Shown: piece after piece, positions 45,387-54,489 of the stretch
Layout: every line of letters begins with the position of its first letter
Position numbering within the stretch: the stretch's first letter is position 1
NCBI GenBank assembly: GCA_018262195.1
Contig: JAGTRS010000022.1
Coordinates: 1-64,000 of the forward strand
Direction: 5' to 3'
DNA length: 64,000 bases
Source of the DNA: Pseudomonadota bacterium
Lineage (GTDB): Bacteria; Pseudomonadota; Gammaproteobacteria; Burkholderiales; Rhodocyclaceae
Program-made: the position numbers and the translations under genes
Notes under the pieces: generated by a model
Databases searched by the model: none
The model's input: the letters and a program-made list of their open reading frames with translations, nothing else
Told to the model about the DNA's origin: nothing

Positions 45387-47069
45387 TCAGCGGGCTGCCA
45401 GGAGTTTGCCCAGCAAACTGCCGGAATTTTCCTTGCCGGTCAGCACGTAGTCCAGTTCGTTGGCATTGCGCAGCGTGAGCTCAAGGCGGCGCTGGGCGGA
45501 GAGCGGGCTGGCAAAAAGCAACTGATCGCCGGCCTGCAGAATGAAGTCTCCAGCGGGAAGCAGAAAGTAATCGCTGCCGCGTTCGACAAGCAGCGGGACG
45601 ACTGGCAGTTGATGCTGCCGATCGGCCGCATCGACCAGGATGTCACCGAGTCGAATCCGCTTGTCGTGCATCAGGGCCTGCCAGGTGGCCGGTGCCTCCG
45701 TGGCATTCAGGCGGTTGTCCCAGATGACCGGGGTCAGCCCCCCGCATTCGGCGTGCAGGCGTGCAACCAGCTGCTGGCATTGTGCTTCGTCCAGTTGCTG
45801 GACCCGGTCCAGGAAGCGGGCGAGCAGCGGTGCAGTCAGGATGGCAATGCATTCCTGGGCGATGATGCGGCTGGGCAGTACGGTGAAGTCGGCATCATAG
45901 GCGGCGAACAGGGCGCTGTTGGCGGCCTGGTTCTGGCGGGCGACGACGAAGAGGTCGGGCTTGATCTCGCTGGCAGTCACAGCCATGGAGAGATTGTTGA
46001 TATCGTTGTTGCTGCCGGCGACGATGCCTTTGGCCTGGGCGATGCCTGCCAGATGCAAGGTGTGAGCTTCGGTGCCATCCCCTGTAATGTCCGGGTTGGC
46101 ATCGGGGGCGCTGGGGTCAATGATGGTCAGCGTGATGCCGGTGTCGCGCAGGCGGTCGGCTACGGCATGGCCGAAACGACCATAACCGCAGAGTATCCAG
46201 TGGCCGCGCGGTGGTCGGAGGGCTTCCGGGATGGGCGATTCCGGCAGGCTGGTCAGCAATTCGATCAAGCGGAAATGTTCGGGGGATGAAACTGCCAGGG
46301 CAAGGCGCTCGGCGAAACGTTCATACGGATTGATGATGTAGTCGGTGCCAAAGGAGGCCATGTTGGCGGCCACGCTGGCCTGCTCGGAGCGGGCGATCAC
46401 CGGAATTTCCGGATTTAGCAGGCGGACGGCAATGGCGATCGCAAGATTGGTCTGCTCGTCATTGGTGACGGCAAGTACCCCGCGGCATTTCGGATGTTTG
46501 AGTCCGGCCAGTTGCAGGTTGTCCGGCAGGCGGGCATCGGCGGCAATGGCTGGCGTGTCGGTCTTGAAATCGAGCAGATCGAGTTCTTCGACGCGCAGTT
46601 CGTCTTTCTCGATAACGACGAAGGGCTGGTCAATGTGATCGAAGGTGCGGGCGATCAGGCTGCCTGTCTCACCGCAGCCGCAGATCAGGTAGAAGTCCTG
46701 CTTGATCTGCCGGACGCGGCGGTTGAAGCGATTGGTTGTCAGGGTGTTCTGAAACCCCTTGTCCTGGAGCAGGGCGATCAGGGTGACTACCGAGTAGGAC
46801 CAGCTGACGACGGTCAGGTAGATGCAGATGGTGACCCACAGGCGCTGGGCGTCGGAGAAGGCGACGGGGATTTCCCCGAATCCGATGGTTGTTGCCGTAT
46901 AGCTGATGAAGTAGAAGGCGTGGAAAAAGCTTAGCGGCGCCGTCGTCTTGCCCTCGGCATCGACGCCGGGAACCACGGTCAGGCCAATGACAGAAATCGC
47001 GTAGATGACAATCAACACGATGATCGGCGCCCGCATGCGCCGCAGGACCAGGAAGAAGGCGCTGTTCAT
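45387..47069 (-). CDS. Two-helix potassium-channel-like protein with tandem RCK domains
   Basis: 560 aa. Two membrane helices flank a pore loop (about 45-70) whose filter reads TTIGFGE (60-66) where classical K+ channels have TVGYGD. A short third hydrophobic segment follows at about 75-100. Two TrkA-N/RCK Rossmann domains (LICGCGETGSLIA and ILCGYGRFGHAVA) and a TrkA-C-like end (LLVERGSDYFLLPAGDFILQAGDQLLF) form the cytoplasmic gating ring. It is probably a ligand-gated K+ or mixed-cation channel. It follows a small membrane protein gene by 18 bases. Confidence 0.85.
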   Translation of the reverse strand: MNSAFFLVLRRMRAPIIVLIVIYAISVIGLTVVPGVDAEGKTTAPLSFFHAFYFISYTATTIGFGEIPVAFSDAQRLWVTICIYLTVVSWSYSVVTLIALLQDKGFQNTLTTNRFNRRVRQIKQDFYLICGCGETGSLIARTFDHIDQPFVVIEKDELRVEELDLLDFKTDTPAIAADARLPDNLQLAGLKHPKCRGVLAVTNDEQTNLAIAIAVRLLNPEIPVIARSEQASVAANMASFGTDYIINPYERFAERLALAVSSPEHFRLIELLTSLPESPIPEALRPPRGHWILCGYGRFGHAVADRLRDTGITLTIIDPSAPDANPDITGDGTEAHTLHLAGIAQAKGIVAGSNNDINNLSMAVTASEIKPDLFVVARQNQAANSALFAAYDADFTVLPSRIIAQECIAILTAPLLARFLDRVQQLDEAQCQQLVARLHAECGGLTPVIWDNRLNATEAPATWQALMHDKRIRLGDILVDAADRQHQLPVVPLLVERGSDYFLLPAGDFILQAGDQLLFASPLSAQRRLELTLRNANELDYVLTGKENSGSLLGKLLAAR

Positions 47070-47087
47070 GCGCAGTTCCCGGATGCG

Positions 47088-47471
47088 TCAGCGGCGCAGC
47101 ATCACGGTTTCGACAATCAGGATGATGACCGAGACGATGTTGGCAAACAGCGCCCCCCCGGATAATGAGACCACGCTGGAGGTCACATGCGCCGTCATGC
47201 CGACGCCGGTGACGTGTTCGGCGACCCCCCAGGTGACGGCGGCGGCGATCAGTTGCAGGTCGGCGACCAGGCTGGTCGAGAGGTGAATGGCGCCGATCTG
47301 TGTGCGGTCACCAAATTTCAGGGCGGTGGCAATCAGGCTGACGACCAGGGCGGCCGCCAGTTCATAAACGCTATGCAGGTTGGGATCGGCGATGTCGCCA
47401 ATGAAGAAACCGAAGTTCAGCGTCGCCGCCAGAACGATGAAGAAACCGAATATGACCTTTTCCAGATTCAT
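47088..47471 (-). CDS. Small integral membrane protein, partner of the channel
   Basis: 127 aa with four hydrophobic helices, and GAGAGAAAAA before the ATG. It resembles the DUF6394 family, known to me only as small membrane proteins next to TrkA-type channels. There are no catalytic motifs. GDRTQIGAIHLSTSLVADLQL between helices two and three is the most polar stretch. The 18-base gap to the channel gene implies an operon and perhaps an accessory subunit. Confidence 0.65.
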   Translation of the reverse strand: MNLEKVIFGFFIVLAATLNFGFFIGDIADPNLHSVYELAAALVVSLIATALKFGDRTQIGAIHLSTSLVADLQLIAAAVTWGVAEHVTGVGMTAHVTSSVVSLSGGALFANIVSVIILIVETVMLRR

Positions 47472-47506
47472 TTTTCTCTCCCCTTCTGGTGAACGATACG
47501 CTCAAT

Positions 47507-48172
47507 TCATCGATTTTCGACCGGAGCGGACTGCGGCGGGGTGCTGCGCGAGCCGAGTACCTGGTTGTCGAGGCGGCGGGTTTCTTCCTCACTGACGATT
47601 TCCAGGACATTGACCACCTTGACGACGCCGGCGGTGGTGCGGGCGACAGCGACGGCGACCTTGGCCTCGCGTTCATTGACGATACCCATCAGATAGACGA
47701 TACCGCGTTCGCTCAGCACCTTGATGTGGTTGGCCGAGAGTTGATTGGTATCGACCAGACGGGCCTTGACCTTGGAGGTAATGAAGCTGTCGTTGCTGCG
47801 GCTGCCCAGTGGCGTGGCCGGGCCGATGCCCAGTTCGTTGTAGACCTCGCGCACACCTTCGAGCTTGCGCACTTCGGATTCGATGGTCGACTTGGCATCT
47901 TCATTGGGCACTTCACCGGTGATCAGCACACGGCGGTTGTAGACCGTAAAGTTGGCGTGCGCCTGGTTCTTGTACTGCTCGGGAACGCGCTGGTTGGCCT
48001 TCCATTCGGTCGTTTCGTCGTCGGTTTGCGTGCCGGTGGAGCGACGGTCATGGGCCGACATCACGCTGGCTGCGGCGGCGGTGCCGAGCAGGGCGGCTTC
48101 GACGCAACCCTGCAGGGCCGGCAATGCGGCGATCATCAAAATGGCCGCAAGACTCAGTTTGGCTTTTTGCAT
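47507..48172 (-). CDS. dolP: Outer-membrane lipoprotein with two BON domains (DolP type)
   Basis: 221 aa from MQKAKLSLAA. The lipobox LQGC ends the signal peptide. Two BON domains follow (about 70-135 and 140-200: NFTVYNRRVLITGEVPNE and NHIKVLSERGIVYLMGIVNE). DolP (YraP) binds anionic phospholipid in the outer membrane and supports its barrier function and protein assembly. The gene overlaps the preceding diaA stop by one base (TAATG), as in the conserved yraN-diaA-dolP order. Confidence 0.9.
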   Translation of the reverse strand: MQKAKLSLAAILMIAALPALQGCVEAALLGTAAAASVMSAHDRRSTGTQTDDETTEWKANQRVPEQYKNQAHANFTVYNRRVLITGEVPNEDAKSTIESEVRKLEGVREVYNELGIGPATPLGSRSNDSFITSKVKARLVDTNQLSANHIKVLSERGIVYLMGIVNEREAKVAVAVARTTAGVVKVVNVLEIVSEEETRRLDNQVLGSRSTPPQSAPVENR

Positions 48173-48762
48173 TATTCGACTCCCAGTAAGAGTGCATCGA
48201 TCCCATCGCACAGGCAATGAATCGCGACAAGGTGGGTTTCCTGAATACGTGCCGTCCGGTCGGCCGGTACGCAAAGATGAATGTCGTCGTCGCGCAGCAT
48301 TTCGCCAATCTGGCCGCCGCCCTTGCCGGTCAACGCGACGACGTGCATGTCGTGTTCGTGGGCGGCTTTGATCGCTTCAATGACGTTGCCGGAGTTGCCC
48401 GAGGTGGAAATGGCCAGCAGCACATCGCCGGCATGGCCGAGGCCACGTACCTGACGCGAAAAAATCTGGCTGAAGGAGTAATCGTTGCCAACGGCGGTGA
48501 TGATCGAGCTGTCGGTGGTCAGGGCAATCGCTGCCAGCTCCTGGCGCTCAGCTTCAAAACGGCCAATCAGTTCGGCGGCAAAATGCTGCGAATCGCCGGC
48601 TGAGCCGCCGTTGCCGCAGGCCAGAATCTTGCCGCCGTTGATCAGGCAGTTGGTCATCGTCTCGATGGCGGCGGCTATCGGTGCGGCCATCGACTCGACG
48701 GCATTCAGCTTGGTTTGAGCACTGTCTTCGAAGTGCTGGGTAACGCGGGCGATCAAATCCAT
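48172..48762 (-). CDS. diaA: SIS-domain DnaA initiator-associating protein DiaA
   Basis: 196 aa from the ATG at 48762, equal in length to DiaA; a TTG at 48771 would add three residues. The SIS fold shows CGNGGSAGDSQHFAAELIGRF and ISTSGNSGNVIEA. DiaA tetramers bind DnaA and time chromosome replication. The paralogue GmhA (heptose isomerase) is the alternative, but the position between yraN and dolP supports DiaA. Confidence 0.85.
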   Translation of the reverse strand: MDLIARVTQHFEDSAQTKLNAVESMAAPIAAAIETMTNCLINGGKILACGNGGSAGDSQHFAAELIGRFEAERQELAAIALTTDSSIITAVGNDYSFSQIFSRQVRGLGHAGDVLLAISTSGNSGNVIEAIKAAHEHDMHVVALTGKGGGQIGEMLRDDDIHLCVPADRTARIQETHLVAIHCLCDGIDALLLGVE

Positions 48763-48803
48763 ATCGTTCAAGGGGTTGGGGCTATAAGTAAAAGCATTCT
48801 ACC

Positions 48804-49169
48804 TCACAGCTCGACGAACACTTCGAACGCTACTCGCTGCCATGGATTTTTGTTGTCGCTCAGGGACGACACGCGGGCCGTCAGGCGGTCGCCGGCATCC
48901 ATCGCCGCAGCAACAACCCGGTTCTCGGCGCGCGGCACGTAGCCCAGTTTGTGACCGTGCCATTCGACGCGGATTGCGTTGCGGTCATGTTTGTTGTCGG
49001 GCTCGCGGATCAGGTCGAGCGCATCGCCGACCTTGATCGAAGACCAGAATTCAGCCAGCGCGTAGTACTGGCTGCCGGCCAAAGGTGAGCTTTGCACCAG
49101 CACCCGGATGCTCTCGGCCTGCGCCGTCGCCAGCCAGCAGAGCAGGCTAATCGTCAGCAGAAAACGCAT
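48804..49169 (-). CDS. Exported single HIRAN-domain protein
   Basis: 121 aa from MRFLLTISLL (49169); a longer start at 49196 would bury the signal peptide. A signal peptide (about 1-19) precedes one HIRAN domain: SSPLAGSQYYALAEFWSSIKVGDALDLIREPDNKHDRNAIRVEW followed by LGYVPRAENRVVAAAMDAG. HIRAN domains are best known as DNA-end binders in SNF2 helicases, so an exported copy is odd. It overlaps the end of yraN by 23 bases and is inserted in the otherwise standard yraN-diaA-dolP series. Confidence 0.8.
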   Translation of the reverse strand: MRFLLTISLLCWLATAQAESIRVLVQSSPLAGSQYYALAEFWSSIKVGDALDLIREPDNKHDRNAIRVEWHGHKLGYVPRAENRVVAAAMDAGDRLTARVSSLSDNKNPWQRVAFEVFVEL

Positions 49170-49509
49170 GCTTGATCCATTCGAGTTGCTCGCCATCGAT
49201 CAGTACGCAGTCGAAACGGCAGTCGCAGTCCGGCTTGCCGAGCAGGTAATGCTGCGCGGCGAGCACGATGCGCCGGCGCTTGCTGGCCGTGATGCTTGCG
49301 CCGGCGCCACCGAAGTCGCTGCGGCTGCGCTGGCGAACCTCAACGAAAACCAGCACCCTGCCATCACGGCAGATCAGGTCAATCTCGCCACCCCGGACAC
49401 GGAAGTTTCGCTCGACGATACGCACTCCGCTGCGCTCCAGGTAGCGAGCCGCTTTCTCCTCGGCTTCGCGGCCGCGCACGGTGGTGGTATCGTTGGCCTT
49501 TGCCTGCAT
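49147..49509 (-). CDS. yraN: YraN/UPF0102 family endonuclease-like protein
   Basis: 120 aa. The PD-(D/E)XK-type core is visible: REAEEKAARYLERSG, RNFRVRGGEIDLICRDGRVLVFVEVRQRS with the E-I-D and E-V-[KR] residues, and ASKRRRIVLAAQHYLL. The biochemical role is unsettled; Holliday-junction resolvase-like folds have been proposed. The start at 49509 is 21 bases from the divergent rsmI start, the same arrangement as in enterobacteria. Confidence 0.88.
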   Translation of the reverse strand: MQAKANDTTTVRGREAEEKAARYLERSGVRIVERNFRVRGGEIDLICRDGRVLVFVEVRQRSRSDFGGAGASITASKRRRIVLAAQHYLLGKPDCDCRFDCVLIDGEQLEWIKHAFSADD

Positions 49510-49530
49510 GCTGATAAAAATGACGGAAGA

Positions 49531-50370
49531 ATGATGGAAGAGTCCGCCGCATTGTATGTCGTCCCGACGCCGCTCGGGAATCTCGCCGATCTGACCCGTC
49601 GCTCCGAAGAAATTCTGCGCACCGTGCGCTGGGTCGCCGCCGAGGATACCCGCCACAGCGGCCCGCTGCTCAAGCAACTGGGCGCCCAGGCGCGAACGAT
49701 TCCGGCACATCAGCACAACGAACACGAAGCGGCCGCCCGCATCGTCGACAAGCTGCGCGCTGGCGAAGCCGTGGCACTGATTTCCGACGCCGGTACGCCC
49801 GGCATTTCCGACCCCGGTGCCCGCATCGTCGCAGCCGTTCGCGCTGCCGGCTGCAAGGTGGTGCCGCTGCCTGGCCCGTGCGCTGCGACCACGGCGTTGT
49901 CCGGTTCCGGCCTGCTGGATGAACATTTCCTTTTTTATGGCTTCTTGCCGGCCAAGGGCGGTCAGCGTCGGCAAGCGCTGGAGGAACTGCGCGAACAAGC
50001 CTGCGCCCTGGTCTTCTACGAAGCGCCGCACCGAGTGCTGGAAACGGTCGAAGACATGGCGACGGTGTTCGGTGAGCGCACGCTGGTCATCGCCCGTGAA
50101 CTGACCAAACTGTTCGAGTCGATTCATTCCCTGCCCTTGGCGGAAGCACTCGACTGGCTCAAGGCAGACCCCAACCGCCAACGCGGCGAATTTGTCCTGA
50201 TGCTTTCCGGCGCCCCGGCCGATGCTGAGAATGGCGAGGGTGAGCGGGTGTTGAAGCTCTTGCTTGATGATGGATTGCCGACCAAGCAGGCGGCAAAACT
50301 GGCTGCTGCCATTACCGGTGCCGCGAAAAACGCGCTTTACGAGCTCGCTCTGACTCTGAAAAAACAATAG
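49531..50370 (+). CDS. rsmI: 16S rRNA 2'-O-methyltransferase RsmI
   Basis: 279 aa, a tetrapyrrole-methylase-fold protein. It begins ALYVVPTPLGNLADLTRRSEEIL and has AAEDTRHSGPLLKQ, ISDAGTPGISDPG, PLPGPCAATTALSGSGL and FYEAPHRVLETV, all RsmI signatures. It methylates the ribose of C1402 in 16S rRNA near the decoding centre. ATG 49531 or 49534 is the start. It is divergent from yraN. Confidence 0.95.
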   Translation: MMEESAALYVVPTPLGNLADLTRRSEEILRTVRWVAAEDTRHSGPLLKQLGAQARTIPAHQHNEHEAAARIVDKLRAGEAVALISDAGTPGISDPGARIVAAVRAAGCKVVPLPGPCAATTALSGSGLLDEHFLFYGFLPAKGGQRRQALEELREQACALVFYEAPHRVLETVEDMATVFGERTLVIARELTKLFESIHSLPLAEALDWLKADPNRQRGEFVLMLSGAPADAENGEGERVLKLLLDDGLPTKQAAKLAAAITGAAKNALYELALTLKKQ

Positions 50371-50488
50371 TTTTTCGAGGCAATTCCCCCGGTTGCAGAA
50401 TGCCCGGCTGCTTGATTTTGGTATATTTGACGGAATAAATAAAAACCAAAACGATTTGCACGGTCAAAAGACCGCTAGGGGTGTGGGG

Positions 50489-53374
50489 ATGACGATGGGG
50501 GGGCTGTTGAACGGGAGGGGGGGGCTATGGTCGCCGCCTCTGGCATGGTGCGTCATCCTGACTTTGGGTCTTGCTTTTGGTCAGGCGATGCCGGACGTGC
50601 GGTTTTTTTCCTCACCCGCACAATATCTTCCTGTGCACACCGTGCTGGAGTTCGTTGCCATGGCGGTTTCGGCCATGGTCTTTGCGCTCGCCTGGAATCT
50701 GCGCAGGCGCTCGGGTAATAGTGACACCATCCTGCTTGGCGCAGGCTTTATGGCGGTTTGCCTGATTGATCTCGGGCACACCCTGTCCTATGCCGGCATG
50801 CCGGATCTGCTGACGCCGAGTGGCCCCGAAAAGGCCATCAATTTCTGGTTGGCCGGGCGCTATGTGGCAGCCGTGGTCTTGCTGGGCGTCGCGCTGATTC
50901 CGTTGCGCACCTGGCCCATGGCAGCCGGCAGCTTCCTGCTGGGGGCTGCAGCACTTATCGCCGTTGTGGTCTGGTGGGCTGCACTGGGGTATTCGCAATG
51001 GTTTCCGCGAACCTTCGTGCCCGGGGAGGGGCTGACGGCTTTCAAGATCGGCGCTGAATATTTGTTGATTGCGCTTTATGCCTTTGCGGCATGGCGCCTC
51101 ATATTCAAGGCTCGGATAACGGGCAATGCCAATCTCCGGTGGTTGGCAGCCGCAGCCTGGATTCAGGGACTGGCCGAAATGTTCTTCACGCTCTATGCGG
51201 ATGTGACAGATCTCTTCAACCTGCTCGGCCACCTCTACAAGGCGATTGCCTATCTCATGGTCTATCAGGGGATGTTCGTTTCCGGTGTGGTGGCGCCCTA
51301 CCGTGAACTGAAACTTGAGCGTTCGCGCCTGAGCGCTTTGCTTTCTGCAATCCCCGATCCGGTGTTTGTCAAGGATGCGAATGGTGTGTTCATGTCCTGC
51401 AACAAGGCATTTGAGCGTTTGCTTGGCGTCGGCGAAAAGAGCATCCAGGGAAAGACAGACTACGATTTTTTTGACAAGGAATTGGCCGATTTCTTTCGGG
51501 AGAAGGATCGTGCCGCGATGCAGGCAGGACAACCTCTGAGCAACGAAGAATGGTTGACGTTTGCGGCCGATGGTTATCGGGGGCTCTTCGAAACGACAAA
51601 GCAGCCACTATACGTCGGTGGTACGGCGATTGGGACGTTGGGTATCGCTCATGACATCACCCGGCGCCAGCAGGTGGAGACGGATCTCCGCCTGGCCGCA
51701 GCCGCTTTTGAATCGCAGACTGCCATGCTGGTGACCGATGCGAATGGGGTCATTCTTCGTGTTAACAAGGCATTTACGGACGATACGGGTTATGCGCCGG
51801 AGGAGTGTATTGGTCAGACACCAAGACTGTTGCGTTCGGGCAGGCACGACACAGCGTTCTACGTGCAGATGTGGAAAAGTATCCGGCGCTCGGGGGCTTG
51901 GCAGGGTGAAATCTGGGATCGACGCAAGGATGGTTCGATTTATCCAAAATGGCTGACCATCTCGGCTGTTCGAGGCGATTCTGGCGTGGTGACGCACTAC
52001 ATCGGCTTGCATCAGGATATTTCCGAACGGAAACAAGCCGAGACTCGGATTCATCACCTGGCTTACTTCGATCAGCTGACCGGGCTGCCAAATCGGGTAT
52101 TGATACTGGAACGATTACGCGAGGTGATGCGGAGTGGCACTACGAGCGGCAGTCATGGTGCGCTGCTATGTATCGATCTGGATAACTTCAAGAACCTCAA
52201 CGACACGCTCGGTCACAATGTCGGTGATCTGCTACTGAAAGAGGTTGGTGACGCACTGCGCCATTGCGTGCGCGAGAACGACATCGTTGGCCGGCTGGGG
52301 GGCGACGAATTTGTCGTCATCATGACCGACGTGGGGGCGACCGAGGAAGCAGCCAGGCAGGGCGCTGAGGCGGCGGCGCGTTATCTGCAAACTGAGCTTG
52401 GGCGTACCTTCCGGCTGGGCAGTATTGTTCATCGCAATGCAGCGAGCATCGGCGTAACGATATTCAAGGGTGAGCATGAAAGCATCGAGTCTCTGATGCG
52501 GCAGATCGACCTCGCCATGTATAAGGCCAAGGGGGCGGGGCGGAATGCCATCCGTTTCTTTGATCCAGGCATGGAGCTCGCGGTCAGAGAGCGGGCTGCG
52601 CTTGAAGAGGACCTGCGTTATGCCCTCGAAGAGGAGCAATTTCTTCTTCACTATCAGGTCCAGATTGGTGAGGGGGGGCGGGTAGAGGGGGCGGAGGTCT
52701 TGCTGCGCTGGCAACATCCTGAGCGCGGCATGGTCTCGCCGGCTGTATTTATTCCGCTGGCGGAAGAAACTGGCGATATTGTCCAGCTCGGCAGCTGGGT
52801 GCTTGAACAGGCTGCGTCTCAGCTGGCGCGCTGGGCGGGTTCGCCGGATACCGCGCACCTGGCGCTTGCCGTCAACGTCAGCGCCGTTCAGTTGCATCAG
52901 CCGGATTTCGTCGAGCGGGTAACGGCGATTCTGCGCCAGGCCGGGGCCGATCCTGGGCGCTTGAAGCTGGAACTCACCGAGAGCATGCTGGTCGAGGACA
53001 TCGAGACGACCATCAGCAAGATGCAGGCACTAAAGGAACTGGGTATCACCTTTGCGCTTGACGATTTCGGTACGGGCTACTCTTCACTGTCCTACCTCAA
53101 GCGTCTCCCGCTCAGTCAGCTGAAGATAGACCAATCCTTTGTGCGCGATGTGCTGCTTGACCCCAATGATGCGGCAATTGCGCGATCCATTGTCGCCTTG
53201 GCCCAAGGGCTGGGTCTTGGTGTCATTGCCGAGGGTGTTGAGACCGAGGAGCAGCGGGAGTTTCTGGCGGCCAGCGGTTGCCATCGTTGCCAGGGGTATC
53301 TGTTCGGCCGGCCCGTTGTCGTCGCCGAATTCGAGCGCCTCGTCCGCGAGATGGCGCTTGGCTGCCAGCCGTAG
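50489..53374 (+). CDS. MASE3-PAS-PAS-GGDEF-EAL cyclic di-GMP enzyme
   Basis: 961 aa from the ATG at 50489. A seven- to eight-helix MASE3-type sensor (about 15-270) is followed by PAS 1 (about 285-410), PAS 2 (about 415-530), a GGDEF domain and an EAL domain. The GGDEF motif is intact (GRLGGDEF) with I-site REND five residues upstream. The EAL domain has EVLLRW for the EAL motif, plus VNVSAVQ, ELTES, LDDFGTGYSS, KIDQSFV and GVETEEQ, so metal and catalytic residues are present. It may make or degrade c-di-GMP depending on its input. Two G tracts (7 and 8) lie within the first 12 codons and could make expression phase-variable. Confidence 0.92.
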   Translation: MTMGGLLNGRGGLWSPPLAWCVILTLGLAFGQAMPDVRFFSSPAQYLPVHTVLEFVAMAVSAMVFALAWNLRRRSGNSDTILLGAGFMAVCLIDLGHTLSYAGMPDLLTPSGPEKAINFWLAGRYVAAVVLLGVALIPLRTWPMAAGSFLLGAAALIAVVVWWAALGYSQWFPRTFVPGEGLTAFKIGAEYLLIALYAFAAWRLIFKARITGNANLRWLAAAAWIQGLAEMFFTLYADVTDLFNLLGHLYKAIAYLMVYQGMFVSGVVAPYRELKLERSRLSALLSAIPDPVFVKDANGVFMSCNKAFERLLGVGEKSIQGKTDYDFFDKELADFFREKDRAAMQAGQPLSNEEWLTFAADGYRGLFETTKQPLYVGGTAIGTLGIAHDITRRQQVETDLRLAAAAFESQTAMLVTDANGVILRVNKAFTDDTGYAPEECIGQTPRLLRSGRHDTAFYVQMWKSIRRSGAWQGEIWDRRKDGSIYPKWLTISAVRGDSGVVTHYIGLHQDISERKQAETRIHHLAYFDQLTGLPNRVLILERLREVMRSGTTSGSHGALLCIDLDNFKNLNDTLGHNVGDLLLKEVGDALRHCVRENDIVGRLGGDEFVVIMTDVGATEEAARQGAEAAARYLQTELGRTFRLGSIVHRNAASIGVTIFKGEHESIESLMRQIDLAMYKAKGAGRNAIRFFDPGMELAVRERAALEEDLRYALEEEQFLLHYQVQIGEGGRVEGAEVLLRWQHPERGMVSPAVFIPLAEETGDIVQLGSWVLEQAASQLARWAGSPDTAHLALAVNVSAVQLHQPDFVERVTAILRQAGADPGRLKLELTESMLVEDIETTISKMQALKELGITFALDDFGTGYSSLSYLKRLPLSQLKIDQSFVRDVLLDPNDAAIARSIVALAQGLGLGVIAEGVETEEQREFLAASGCHRCQGYLFGRPVVVAEFERLVREMALGCQP
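50497..50524 (+). repeat. Two poly-G tracts at the start of the GGDEF-EAL gene
   Basis: Seven G at 50497-50503 and eight G at 50517-50524 lie inside codons 3-12, just after the ATG at 50489. Slippage in either would shift the frame before the first membrane helix. Confidence 0.8.
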
Positions 53375-53411
53375 GTGGACGACTGAAACGCCTGCGATGT
53401 GCTGTGCCTCC

Positions 53412-53420
53412 CTGTTAAAA
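53412..53420 (+). promoter_or_regulatory. Extended -10 promoter for pyrC
   Basis: TG-T-TAAAAT is an extended -10 element, with a start near 53427 about 20 bases before the pyrC ATG. No good -35 was found. Confidence 0.4.
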
Positions 53421-53446
53421 TCGCGAAAACCGTTTAGAGAATCAAC

Positions 53447-54478
53447 ATGCAGATCACCATTACCCGCCCCGACGACTGGCATCTCCATCTGCGTGACGGC
53501 GAAGCGCTGGCTTCCGTCCTCGCTCATACGGCCCGTCAGTTCGGCCGCGCCATCGTCATGCCCAACCTGAAGCCGCCGGTGACCACCGTCGAGCAGGCCG
53601 CCGCCTATCGTGACCGCATTATTGCTGCCTTGCCGGCTGGAGCGAGCTTCGAGCCGCTGATGACGCTGTACCTGACCGACAATACGCCGGCCAGTGAAAT
53701 CACCAAGGCCGCTGCATCCGGCTTCGTCAAGGCGGTGAAGCTTTACCCGGCCGGGGCGACGACCAATTCCGACGCCGGCCTGACCGATATCGCCAAGGCC
53801 TATGACACGCTGGCCGAAATGGAACGTGTCGGGCTGCCATTGCTGGTGCATGGTGAAGTGACCGACCAGAAGGTCGATCTGTTCGACCGCGAGAAAGTCT
53901 TCATTGATACCGTATTGCTGCCGCTGACCCTGCGCTTCCCGAAGTTGAAGGTGGTCATGGAGCACATCACCACCAAGGATGCCGCCGAGTTTGTGGCCAG
54001 TTCGCCGGCCAACGTGGCCGCAACCATCACCGTTCACCACTTGCTCTATAACCGCAACGCCATCTTCCAGGGTGGTGTCCGGCCGCATTGGTACTGCCTG
54101 CCAGTACTGAAGCGTGAAACCCATCGCGAGGCCCTGGTCGCCGCCGCCATTTCCGGTAATCCGAAATTCTTCCTCGGCACCGATTCGGCGCCGCATGCCA
54201 AGGGGGCGAAGGAAGCGGCATGTGGCTGTGCTGGTTGCTACACCGCCTATGCGGCGCTGGAACTCTATGCCGAAGCCTTCGAGCAGGCCGGTGCACTCGA
54301 CAAGCTGGAAGCCTTCGCCAGTTTCAACGGCCCGGACTGGTACGGACTGCCACGCAACAGTGGCGCCGTCACGCTGGTCAAGGAGGACTGGACCGTACCG
54401 GCCGACTACCCGTACATCAGCACCGACACCATCGTTCCGCTGCGCGCCGGCGAAACGCTGTCCTGGAAAATGCTCTGA
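53447..54478 (+). CDS. pyrC: Dihydroorotase (class II)
   Basis: 343 aa, the usual type II length. The metal site [10 protein letters not shown] is at 9-18, the carboxylated lysine lies in [16 protein letters not shown], histidines in LVHGEV and [10 protein letters not shown], and the catalytic Asp in GTDSAPH. It closes carbamoyl-aspartate to dihydroorotate in pyrimidine synthesis. It is the first of three closely spaced genes; the lipoprotein gene follows after 11 bases. Confidence 0.96.
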   Translation: MQITITRPDDWHLHLRDGEALASVLAHTARQFGRAIVMPNLKPPVTTVEQAAAYRDRIIAALPAGASFEPLMTLYLTDNTPASEITKAAASGFVKAVKLYPAGATTNSDAGLTDIAKAYDTLAEMERVGLPLLVHGEVTDQKVDLFDREKVFIDTVLLPLTLRFPKLKVVMEHITTKDAAEFVASSPANVAATITVHHLLYNRNAIFQGGVRPHWYCLPVLKRETHREALVAAAISGNPKFFLGTDSAPHAKGAKEAACGCAGCYTAYAALELYAEAFEQAGALDKLEAFASFNGPDWYGLPRNSGAVTLVKEDWTVPADYPYISTDTIVPLRAGETLSWKML

Positions 54479-54489
54479 GGAAAATCATC

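Noticed and set aside
49147..50367. A 406-codon open frame on the minus strand, covering all of rsmI
   Set aside because: It is yraN's frame running open upstream through the antisense of rsmI. The rsmI protein has all family motifs, and yraN has its own start at 49509.
50420..50490. A c-di-GMP riboswitch before the GGDEF-EAL gene
   Set aside because: Only a small hairpin, CGGTC-AAAA-GACCG, is present; the conserved riboswitch core is absent.
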